Origin: CAYJAZ01 sp964369185
Lineage (GTDB): Bacteria; Desulfobacterota; Desulfovibrionia; Desulfovibrionales; Desulfovibrionaceae
Direction: 5' to 3'
NCBI GenBank assembly: GCA_964369185.1
Contig: CAYJEN010000085.1
Span: forward strand, 1-6,130
DNA: 6,130 bases
Within the stretch, counting starts at the first letter, position 1. Every line of letters starts with the position of its first letter. Both the position numbers and the translations under genes were made by a program. Positions 1 through 5,945 of this stretch are shown here, in pieces. Below the pieces are notes generated by a model. It was not told the origin of the DNA. It saw only the letters and a program-made list of their open reading frames with translations, and did not search any database.

Positions 1-2084
1 TCAACAGTAGCAATAATGATTTTCGCTTTTTCCATTGAAGCATCTTGAGCAAGAAGAGGTTTTAGAAACTTGAATGCTTTTTGCATGGTTTCAGCGGAAC
101 GAAGAAGCTGAGGAAGGAAGTATTCTTTTTTCTCATATTTATCACCAACGATATTAAGTGATGGAATGAGATTTGTATTGATGATATCAAATGCTTGAGT
201 TCCTTTAGCCAATTCTTTTTCAATAAGTGGGATGATATTTTCTTTATCACCTGTAATGATAGCAGATTCTAAAGTGATTTCTTGATTTTTATCTTTAGCA
301 GATTTTGTTTGAGTCGGGTTTTGTCCTGTTTGAGCGGAATAATTTGCATAGTTTTCAATAAAGTTACTTGCTTCTTTATCGTGAGCAAGAAGAAGATTTA
401 AAGAGTCAAGAGTTTCTTTAAAGCGAACGTTAGATGGATTTCCTATGCATGAATTTAAACCGCAACCACTAGCAAGAGCAAGAAAAGCAGCATTGAGAAG
501 TTCACGTGCAGGAAGTCCGAATGAAATATTTGAAAGTCCAATAGTAGTAGCAATTCCATTTTCTTTACAGTAAGCAAGAGTATCAAGAGCCGCTTTAGGA
601 GCAGATGGGTCAGATGCCGCTGTAAGAGCAAGCACATCAACAACTAAAAGATGTCTGCCAATGCCATAAGATTCTGCTTTTGAAACTAAATCTTCAATAA
701 TAGTGATTCTGTCTTTAGCTGTTTTAGGAAGATCGCTTCCTTTAAGTGGAAGTAAAATAGCAGGACAACCCCAAAGTTTAATAATTGGAGCAAGTGTTTC
801 CATGCGGTTTTCTTCGCCACTAATTGAGTTCACAAGGCATGATGCAGGATATACAGGAATTGCAGTTGCTAATGCTTTTGCACTTGAAGAGTCCACAACA
901 AGCGGAATTGTATATTTTGAAATAAGTTGCTCTACCATATAAGGGAGAAATACAGGTTCATCAACATGAGCCGCACCCACGTTTACATCTAATAAAGTAG
1001 CGCCGGCAGCTATTTGTTCGTCAGCATACTGCATTGCAAGTTTTACAGATGAATTTTGGAATTCAGCAGATAAAAGCTTCTTACCGGTAGGGTTAATTCT
1101 CTCACCAATAAGAGCAATACTATGATCCGCACCGATTGAAACAAGTTCAGAACGTGAGGTAATTCTTACTGCTGTATCAGTACGTCTTGAAATGAAATTA
1201 TCTTGATTGAGAGGCTTTTTTAGTTCATCGGTAAGGCATTGAATATGCTTAGGTGAAGTTCCACAGCAACCGCCAAGAAGTTGAACTCCACGTTCAGCAA
1301 GCTTATATGTGAGTTCTGCAAAAGGTTCAGGAGCAAGGCGGAATACAGTTTCATTATTGATAAGTTCAGGAAGACCGGCATTAGGCTCAGCAAAAATTGG
1401 AGTATTGGAATGCTCAAGCAATTCTTCAACAATAGGAAGCATCTGTTCAGGACCTGCACCACAGTTTACACCAATAGCGGCAACACCCATATTTTCCATA
1501 GTTGCAGCAAATACTTTAGGTGATGAACCAGTAAGGCTTGTTTCACCCTCAAATGTCATGGAAACAAATATAGGTAAATCACAAACAGATTTCACAGCGG
1601 CAACTGCAATTCTTGCTTCGGCGATATCGAACTGAGTTTCGATAAAAATAATGTCTACTCCACCATCTACAAGACCGCGAGCTTGCTCTTGATAGCCTTC
1701 AAAAAGAGTTTGTGGCTCTTCGCTTCCAAGTGGTTTGATAAGTAAACCGGTAGGGCCAACATCACCGCCTACAAACATAGGGTGAGATAATCCACTCTCA
1801 TTTATAGCTTCACGTGCAACCTCTGCCATTGCCTTATTAAATTCATAAGTTGATAAAGTTTTCGGAAGTTTAAATTTTGTGCCGCCAAAAGTACAAGTAA
1901 GAATAATATTTGTGCCGGCTTCTAGATAATCTTTATGTATTTGTTTAATGATGTTTTTATTTTCAAGTGCAAATTCAGCAGGGTTAGCGTTTGAAGGCAT
2001 ACCCTTTTCTTGTAATTGTGTGCCCATAGCACCATCAATAAGTAAAACTTTTTTTTCATCTAGTAACTGTTTTAATAATGACAT
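1..2084 (-). CDS. metH: Cobalamin-dependent methionine synthase, C-terminally truncated by the window edge
   Basis: Transfers a methyl group from methyltetrahydrofolate through cobalamin to homocysteine, making methionine in the cytoplasm. The minus strand is open for 694 codons with no stop or frameshift and runs off the window's left edge. Residues 10-290 are the homocysteine S-methyltransferase barrel: LIDGAMGTQL near the start, and the three zinc-ligand cysteines in GVNCGAGP (C208) and GGCCGTSP (C273, C274). Residues about 323-565 are the pterin-binding (DHPS-like) barrel, with IALIGERINPTGKK, LLDVNVG, VVDSS and GLSNISFGLP. Residues about 600-690 are the helical B12 cap (DKENIIPLIEKEL, YFLPQLLRSAETM). 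The sequence stops at KIIIATV, immediately before where the B12-binding DxHxxG loop should start. The start at 2084 is supported by GGAG at 2098-2095 and by family alignment. Whether the reductive-activation domain is present cannot be seen; many relatives of this type lack it. Divergent from rpoH. Confidence 0.95.
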   Translation of the reverse strand, partial: MSLLKQLLDEKKVLLIDGAMGTQLQEKGMPSNANPAEFALENKNIIKQIHKDYLEAGTNIILTCTFGGTKFKLPKTLSTYEFNKAMAEVAREAINESGLSHPMFVGGDVGPTGLLIKPLGSEEPQTLFEGYQEQARGLVDGGVDIIFIETQFDIAEARIAVAAVKSVCDLPIFVSMTFEGETSLTGSSPKVFAATMENMGVAAIGVNCGAGPEQMLPIVEELLEHSNTPIFAEPNAGLPELINNETVFRLAPEPFAELTYKLAERGVQLLGGCCGTSPKHIQCLTDELKKPLNQDNFISRRTDTAVRITSRSELVSIGADHSIALIGERINPTGKKLLSAEFQNSSVKLAMQYADEQIAAGATLLDVNVGAAHVDEPVFLPYMVEQLISKYTIPLVVDSSSAKALATAIPVYPASCLVNSISGEENRMETLAPIIKLWGCPAILLPLKGSDLPKTAKDRITIIEDLVSKAESYGIGRHLLVVDVLALTAASDPSAPKAALDTLAYCKENGIATTIGLSNISFGLPARELLNAAFLALASGCGLNSCIGNPSNVRFKETLDSLNLLLAHDKEASNFIENYANYSAQTGQNPTQTKSAKDKNQEITLESAIITGDKENIIPLIEKELAKGTQAFDIINTNLIPSLNIVGDKYEKKEYFLPQLLRSAETMQKAFKFLKPLLAQDASMEKAKIIIATV

Positions 2085-2094
2085 AAAAAAAATA

Positions 2095-2098
2095 CTCC
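2095..2098 (-). promoter_or_regulatory. Ribosome binding site of metH with a T8 spacer
   Basis: On the minus strand GGAG lies 10 bases before the metH ATG. The spacer is TA followed by eight consecutive T (2092-2085), directly abutting the start codon. The spacing is slightly long, so a change in tract length would alter the SD-to-start distance. The call rests on position and complementarity to the 16S rRNA tail only. Confidence 0.65.
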
Positions 2099-2103
2099 AC
2101 AAA

Positions 2104-2134
2104 ATCTTAAAAATATGAGTTAATAAATTAACAA
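2104..2134 (-). promoter_or_regulatory. Weak possible sigma-70 promoter for metH
   Basis: On the minus strand TTGTTA (2134-2129) could serve as a -35 box and TAAGAT (2109-2104) as a -10 box. Each matches consensus at four of six positions and the spacer is 19 bases, longer than the ideal 17. If real, the -35 box lies inside the right arm of the palindrome at 2117-2134, so a bound repressor would block it. No comparably plausible promoter was found for rpoH on the plus strand. Confidence 0.2.
2117..2134. promoter_or_regulatory. Palindromic candidate operator (Rex-like) in the metH/rpoH divergent region
   Basis: GTTAAT-AA-ATTAAC (2119-2132) is a perfect inverted repeat with 6-base arms, near the middle of the 97-base region between two divergent genes. 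Read as an 18-mer from 2117, it matches the Rex-type pattern TTGTTAA-N4-TTAACAA at 12 of 14 defined positions. The right half is perfect; the left half fails only at its two outer bases. Rex is the NADH/NAD+-sensing repressor known in Desulfovibrio and Firmicutes. Assignment to Rex is inference: AT-rich DNA gives such palindromes by chance, and the methionine-cycle regulator SahR is another candidate for a site upstream of metH. The site could act on either gene or both. Confidence 0.35.
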
Positions 2135-2171
2135 TTTTTTCTATTTAAAGAAAAAGATTGAAAATAAGGAT

Positions 2172-2175
2172 AGGA
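2172..2175 (+). promoter_or_regulatory. Ribosome binding site of rpoH, overlapping an out-of-frame ATG
   Basis: AGGA at 2172-2175 lies six bases before the ATG at 2182, and a second AAGGA lies at 2166-2170. The last A of the nearer SD begins another ATG (2175-2177) in a different frame. That frame reads six codons (MIYDNS) to a TAG at 2193-2195, inside the sigma-factor gene. The 2182 start is preferred because it opens the long frame. The AAGGA at 2166 is only four bases before the upstream ATG, so it suits that start less well than the 2172 site suits 2182. Confidence 0.6.
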
Positions 2176-2181
2176 TGATAT

Positions 2182-3399
2182 ATGATAACTCTTAGACAAG
2201 ATATGCCTTATGAGATGTATCGATATAAGGAACAAAAATTGCGAAAAAAAAATACCACGTATGACAATAAAAGTCTAGATAAAGATATACCCCCTAAAAA
2301 AGAGCATGAAACCTTGCTTGAACCAGAAATTGTTGATGAAGATGATAACTTTGATGATAATGACGGGGGTGACGAAAATCTCGATAATCTCGAGAGCTTT
2401 GTCGATGTTGAAGATGTAGACTTTGAAATAACCGGTGAAGATGTTTCGTCCGACACTTTGGACTCTTTTGATGATGACGCTTCACACTCTATTCACTCGT
2501 CCACGCTTCCACAAGTTGCAAGTGCACGCTTACCGGAAGTTTTTTCAAAAGATAACTTACAACTCTACCTAAGAGAAGTTTCTGCCTTTCCTATGCTTAA
2601 ACCAGAGGAAGAAGTTGAACTCTCTCAACGTGTAAGAGATTTAAATGATCCCGATGCTGCTTTTCGTTTAGTATCATCACACTTACGCCTAGTAGTTAAA
2701 ATTGCTATGGAGTTTCAACGTAGATGGATGCAAAACGTTCTGGATTTAATCCAAGAAGGTAATATCGGGCTTTTAAGAGCTGTTAATAAATTTGATCCCG
2801 ATAAAGGAATCAAGTTCTCCTATTACGCAACTTTCTGGATTCGTGCCTATATCCTCAAATTTATTATGGATAACTGGCGCATGGTGAAAATTGGTACTAC
2901 ACAAGCGCAACGTAAACTATTCTATAACCTCAATAAAGAAAAACAAAAACTTATATCTCAAGGCTTTGATCCGGATATAGATGTACTATCAGATAGACTG
3001 GGCGTTTCCCGTGAACAAATTGTAGAAATGGAGCAAAGGCTTGATTCTACTGACCTTTCACTCGATACCCCTGTCGGCGAAGATAGTGGCGTTGCAACTC
3101 GTATGGACTACCTCCCAGCTCTGACTCAAGGTGTTGAAGAAGGTTTTGCAGAAAATGAAATTACAGATATTATTCATTCAAAACTTGCAAAACTTATTCC
3201 TCATTTATCAGATAAAGAAGTATTTATCCTAGAAAATAGGCTGCTTACTGACGATCCTATAACTCTTCGAGAAATTGGAGAAAAATATAACGTCACAAGA
3301 GAAAGAATTAGGCAATTAGAAGCAAGACTTGTTGCAAAGGTGCGTGCTTTCCTTACAGAAGAAATCGACGACTTTTCAGAAGATTGGATACAACCATAG
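2182..3399 (+). CDS. rpoH: RpoH-class (sigma-32-like) alternative sigma factor with acidic N-terminal extension
   Basis: A sigma-70-family subunit that directs RNA polymerase to promoters; by family, the heat-shock class. The core follows the usual order. Region 1.2 is at about 125-155 (LQLYLREVSAFPMLKPEEE) and region 2.1 at about 160-185. Region 2.2 holds DLIQEGNIGLLRAV (188-201). Regions 2.3-2.4 span 203-240 and end in NWRMVKIGTT. The RpoH box QRKLFYNLNKEKQKL (243-257) separates it from RpoD and RpoS. Region 3 is at about 262-300. Region 4.2 has the helix-turn-helix TLREIGEKYNVTRERIRQLE (361-380), closer to RpoD than to E. coli RpoH here. At 405 residues it is about 120 longer than E. coli RpoH (284); the excess is N-terminal. 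Residues 12-40 are basic; residues 41-100 hold 27 Asp/Glu and no Lys/Arg. It heads the rightward gene run. Class assignment is firm; the regulon is inferred. A later start (M9 or M12) is possible but has no better RBS. Confidence 0.9.
   Translation: MITLRQDMPYEMYRYKEQKLRKKNTTYDNKSLDKDIPPKKEHETLLEPEIVDEDDNFDDNDGGDENLDNLESFVDVEDVDFEITGEDVSSDTLDSFDDDASHSIHSSTLPQVASARLPEVFSKDNLQLYLREVSAFPMLKPEEEVELSQRVRDLNDPDAAFRLVSSHLRLVVKIAMEFQRRWMQNVLDLIQEGNIGLLRAVNKFDPDKGIKFSYYATFWIRAYILKFIMDNWRMVKIGTTQAQRKLFYNLNKEKQKLISQGFDPDIDVLSDRLGVSREQIVEMEQRLDSTDLSLDTPVGEDSGVATRMDYLPALTQGVEEGFAENEITDIIHSKLAKLIPHLSDKEVFILENRLLTDDPITLREIGEKYNVTRERIRQLEARLVAKVRAFLTEEIDDFSEDWIQP
2244..2252 (+). repeat. A9 homopolymer in codons 21-24 of rpoH
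   Basis: Nine consecutive A occupy CGA AAA AAA AAT. Both alternative frames after the tract close within about ten codons: one meets TGA in the GTATGAC context, the other meets TAG in the AAGTCTAGAT context. Slippage of the polymerase or replication machinery would therefore end sigma-factor translation rather than make a longer alternative protein. A9 tracts are known slippage sites in AT-rich bacteria; function here is inference. Confidence 0.5.
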
Positions 3400-3411
3400 A
3401 CTAACTAGTGC

Positions 3412-3416
3412 GGTGA
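3412..3416 (+). promoter_or_regulatory. Ribosome binding site of the TPR lipoprotein gene
   Basis: GGTGA lies three bases before the ATG at 3420. It corresponds to the 3' part of the extended SD consensus AGGAGGTGA, so the short distance to the start is expected. It supports the start at 3420 over the internal ATG at codon 17, which would remove the charged n-region of the signal peptide. Confidence 0.5.
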
Positions 3417-3419
3417 ATA

Positions 3420-5138
3420 ATGCAAAATTTCAAAGGAATACTCTTAAAATACATAAAACCAACTTTAATGGTTGCAACATTACTATCCTCTACGGTATTT
3501 GTCAGCGGATGCAGTGCAAGGAATGCCGTAGAGTTTAATAGCCCCCAAGCCGAATTAAGCTATGCTTATCTTGCTTTGGAGCTTGCAGTGCGTGAAAATG
3601 ATATCGAGAGAGTAAATAAATCAGCCGAAATATTCTTGCGTTATGATCCAAATGCTGCACCTTTAATTGATATTGCAACTTGGTATCTAGTTATAGAACA
3701 CTATGAAGAAGCTCGTAAGCTCATAGAAAAACTTACAAAGATTAAACCTTCTGATATGGATCTTCGTCTAATGCTTGCCGAAACACTTGTTGAGAGTGGC
3801 AAGGAAGAAGAAGCAATTGATGAAATGAAAAAATTCATCAAAGAGTATTCACAAAATACAGCAGCTCTGTTTGAACTTGCTCACTTATATATGAGACTTG
3901 AGCGATATCATAACGCTAATGAAATCTTTGCAACTTTCACAGAAGAACAACTAACTCCTATAACCCTCTACTACAGTGCAATGAGCTTGCGTGCCTCCGG
4001 CTATAGAGATGCTTCAAAAGCTCAACTCATAAAAGCTCTTGAAAAACAAAGCAATTTTTATGAAGCTATTCGATTACTTGCAAGCATTGAGGAAGAGGAA
4101 GGTGATATAAAGAGTGCTATCGGGCATTACACTATTCTTTTTGAAAATGAACAGGAAAATGTTGAACTTATAACACGTTTAATATATCTGCATGTTATTG
4201 AAAATAATATTGAAAAAGCTTACGAACTTGCAAAAACAACTGAAGAACCTCTACTTTTTCTCTTGCACGTTATCCCGCTCCTTATGGAACAAGGCTACTA
4301 CGAAGCAAGCGAAAAACTTATTGAGTACGCAAAAGATAAAGATACTAATTTAGAAGAACTTCTCTTCTATCAAGCCGCAATTGAGTTTGAAAAAAATAGA
4401 GATGCACTATCGGCACTCAAGTATTTGTATCAGATATCTGAAAAAAGTGACAATTATTACAGGGCATTGAACCTAATTATTGAGCTTGAAATTATTGAAG
4501 GAATGTATCCTGAAGCTTTGTTTCATTCAAAAAAAGGGCTTGATATATTTGGAGATGATATAGGCTTTTTCCTTCTTGTAGTTCAACTCAAAAGAGCTTT
4601 GGGTGAAGATGAAGAAGCTTTCAGCTTTATAAAAGCAAAAGTTGATGAACTCTATAAAGATAAAGATACGTCCTCTTTTGCTGTAGAGCTTATGTATAAT
4701 TATTCCGGAATGTTGTTCCTAGATAAAAGAAACAATGAAAGCGTAAAGTATATCGAACGTATTCTAGAAATTGATCCGGAACATTACGAAGCAATGAATA
4801 CCCTAGCTTATCACTATGCCGTTGAGGATAAAAAGCTCACAACAGCACTTGAGTTGATAAATAAAGTTATCAAAAATACTGAGCCTAAAGCTCATTTTTA
4901 TGATACCCTTGCTTGGATTCAATACAGAATGGGTGACTATAAAGATGCCCTTAAAAATATTCAAACCGCAATGGATTTAATCATAATGGGTGAAATAGAC
5001 CCTACTATTTTGGCTCACTATGGATTTATTGCTCTAGAATTAGGGCAAAAAGAAAAAGCAAAACACGCATTTTTAGAAGCACTTAAAGGTACACCTGAAA
5101 ATCCGGAAGATATTAAGCGAGCACTGGAGCAATTATAA
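3420..5138 (+). CDS. Tetratricopeptide-repeat (TPR) outer-membrane-type lipoprotein
   Basis: A 572-residue secreted lipoprotein built almost wholly of helical TPR-like repeats, which usually mediate protein-protein contacts. The N terminus is a lipoprotein signal: Lys at 5, 10 and 13, a hydrophobic stretch at 14-28, and the lipobox VSGC with the modified Cys at 31. Ser at +2, not Asp, favours the outer membrane by the E. coli rule. Repeat units are recognisable at about 81-110 (ATWYLVIEHYEEARKLIEKL), 113-144, 147-178 and 181-212. Further units lie at about 425-454, 457-488, 491-522 and 530-560; the middle third is more diverged. The C-terminal stretch, with NTLAYHYA (460-467), FYDTLAWIQYRMGDYKDAL (493-511) and AHYGFIALELG, resembles the C-terminal TPR block of lipoproteins often found beside lolB in other Proteobacteria. 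It follows rpoH by 20 bases and abuts the next lipoprotein gene, so joint expression is likely. The partner is unknown. Confidence 0.85.
   Translation: MQNFKGILLKYIKPTLMVATLLSSTVFVSGCSARNAVEFNSPQAELSYAYLALELAVRENDIERVNKSAEIFLRYDPNAAPLIDIATWYLVIEHYEEARKLIEKLTKIKPSDMDLRLMLAETLVESGKEEEAIDEMKKFIKEYSQNTAALFELAHLYMRLERYHNANEIFATFTEEQLTPITLYYSAMSLRASGYRDASKAQLIKALEKQSNFYEAIRLLASIEEEEGDIKSAIGHYTILFENEQENVELITRLIYLHVIENNIEKAYELAKTTEEPLLFLLHVIPLLMEQGYYEASEKLIEYAKDKDTNLEELLFYQAAIEFEKNRDALSALKYLYQISEKSDNYYRALNLIIELEIIEGMYPEALFHSKKGLDIFGDDIGFFLLVVQLKRALGEDEEAFSFIKAKVDELYKDKDTSSFAVELMYNYSGMLFLDKRNNESVKYIERILEIDPEHYEAMNTLAYHYAVEDKKLTTALELINKVIKNTEPKAHFYDTLAWIQYRMGDYKDALKNIQTAMDLIIMGEIDPTILAHYGFIALELGQKEKAKHAFLEALKGTPENPEDIKRALEQL
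5126..5129 (+). promoter_or_regulatory. Ribosome binding site inside the end of the TPR gene
   Basis: GGAG sits within the last codons of the TPR gene, nine bases before the ATG at 5139. The TPR stop codon TAA (5136-5138) directly abuts that ATG. This layout favours translational coupling of the two lipoproteins. Confidence 0.6.
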
Positions 5139-5912
5139 ATGAAAAATATTAAATCGACACTACTCATATTGATAGTACTTTTTATTTCTGCCTGCGCAAA
5201 AAGGTCAGTTACACCGGAAATTCCGCCTGTTACAGAAAATGATATTCCAATTCGTTGGATACAGCTAAAAACTGATAGTTTAGAAAAAACTCCTTTCTTG
5301 TTAGATGGCTCTATACGTGCCGGAAAAGAAGGAAATACACAAAGAGCCGGCTTTATAATGTGGGGCAATGAAGAACGCCCTCTAAGACTTGATGTAAGTG
5401 CTGCCGGTATCGTGCAAGCACAAATTCTTGAAGAAGATAAGCAAGTTTCTATCTATATTCCTAAAGAAGAAAATGTATATCTCAAAAGTGATACAACTTC
5501 TGCTTTCAGATCATTCGGAATCAAGTTTCCGCTATCACTTGAAGAGATTGCAAATTTTGCTTTAGGGCATTTTCCTATTTCTCAAGAATCGGTGATGTAT
5601 ATTGATGCAACCATTTCTAATCAAGAAGAAAATATTATTACTTATGTTATTCCATTCAGCCAAAAAAATAAATATTCTTACTATGGTTCTTGGTCTTTAG
5701 ATGCTTATGCACGCCCTATAATGTGGGAACAAGGAGCTTGGACTGTTGAGTTTTTCTACGATGAGAACGAACGCAAACCAAATAAAATCAGTGGAAAAAA
5801 TACAGATTCAACTTTGTTTACTCTATTTATAGGCGAAAACAAAACAGTTGAAACCTATGAATCTACTGAACTAGAACTAAAAATGCCAACTAATACACAA
5901 GTAAGATTTTAG
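5139..5912 (+). CDS. Putative LolB-like outer-membrane lipoprotein
   Basis: A 257-residue lipoprotein. The signal peptide has Lys at 2 and 5, a hydrophobic core at 7-16 and the lipobox ISAC, with the lipidated Cys at 19 and Ala at +2, consistent with outer-membrane sorting. The mature part looks beta-rich. FLLDGSIRAGKEGNTQRAGF (53-72) leads to a WG turn, PLRLDVSAAG (81-90) and the IYIPKEENVYLKS strand pair (105-117). A helix-like LSLEEIANFALGHFPI follows (132-147). This order of an early small-residue strand, a W-containing strand, a PLRLDV-type strand and then a helix before FP resembles LolA/LolB-fold proteins, which carry or insert lipoproteins. No diagnostic LolB residue could be verified; E. 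coli LolB is shorter, at about 207 residues. Adjacency to a TPR lipoprotein supports the idea, since such a pair with lolB is known in Pseudomonas. The safe call is lipoprotein of unknown function; LolB-like is inference. Confidence 0.8.
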   Translation: MKNIKSTLLILIVLFISACAKRSVTPEIPPVTENDIPIRWIQLKTDSLEKTPFLLDGSIRAGKEGNTQRAGFIMWGNEERPLRLDVSAAGIVQAQILEEDKQVSIYIPKEENVYLKSDTTSAFRSFGIKFPLSLEEIANFALGHFPISQESVMYIDATISNQEENIITYVIPFSQKNKYSYYGSWSLDAYARPIMWEQGAWTVEFFYDENERKPNKISGKNTDSTLFTLFIGENKTVETYESTELELKMPTNTQVRF

Positions 5913-5945
5913 AACAAAGACAATAAAATTAGAAAGGAAAGTATC

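Noticed and set aside
1309..1635. A 108-codon plus-strand open frame opposite metH
   Set aside because: It lies wholly antisense to the catalytic barrel of metH, whose frame is continuous and carries the zinc cysteines. The antisense product has no recognisable motif and no good RBS.
2085..2181. Riboswitch (cobalamin, SAM or SAH) upstream of metH
   Set aside because: The whole intergenic region is 97 bases, nearly all A/T, with no GC-rich stems or conserved B12-box-like sequence, so no known aptamer would fit.
2085..2181. Heat-shock promoter or CIRCE element for rpoH
   Set aside because: Neither a CTTGAA/CCCCAT sigma-32-type promoter nor the TTAGCACTC-N9-GAGTGCTAA repeat is present. The palindrome seen has a different sequence and a 2-base centre.
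3400..3419. Terminator between rpoH and the TPR gene (the CTAACTAG stretch)
   Set aside because: Only a very short self-complementary CTAG is seen, without a GC-rich stem or a following T run, and the next RBS starts within the gap.
5018..5368. A 116-codon minus-strand open frame across the TPR/LolB-like junction
   Set aside because: It overlaps two well-supported lipoprotein genes antisense and shows no family resemblance; it is a composition shadow.
5913..5945. Terminator or separate promoter before hypC
   Set aside because: The 33 bases are A-rich with no hairpin plus T tract and no clear -35/-10 pair. They mainly hold the hypC RBS.
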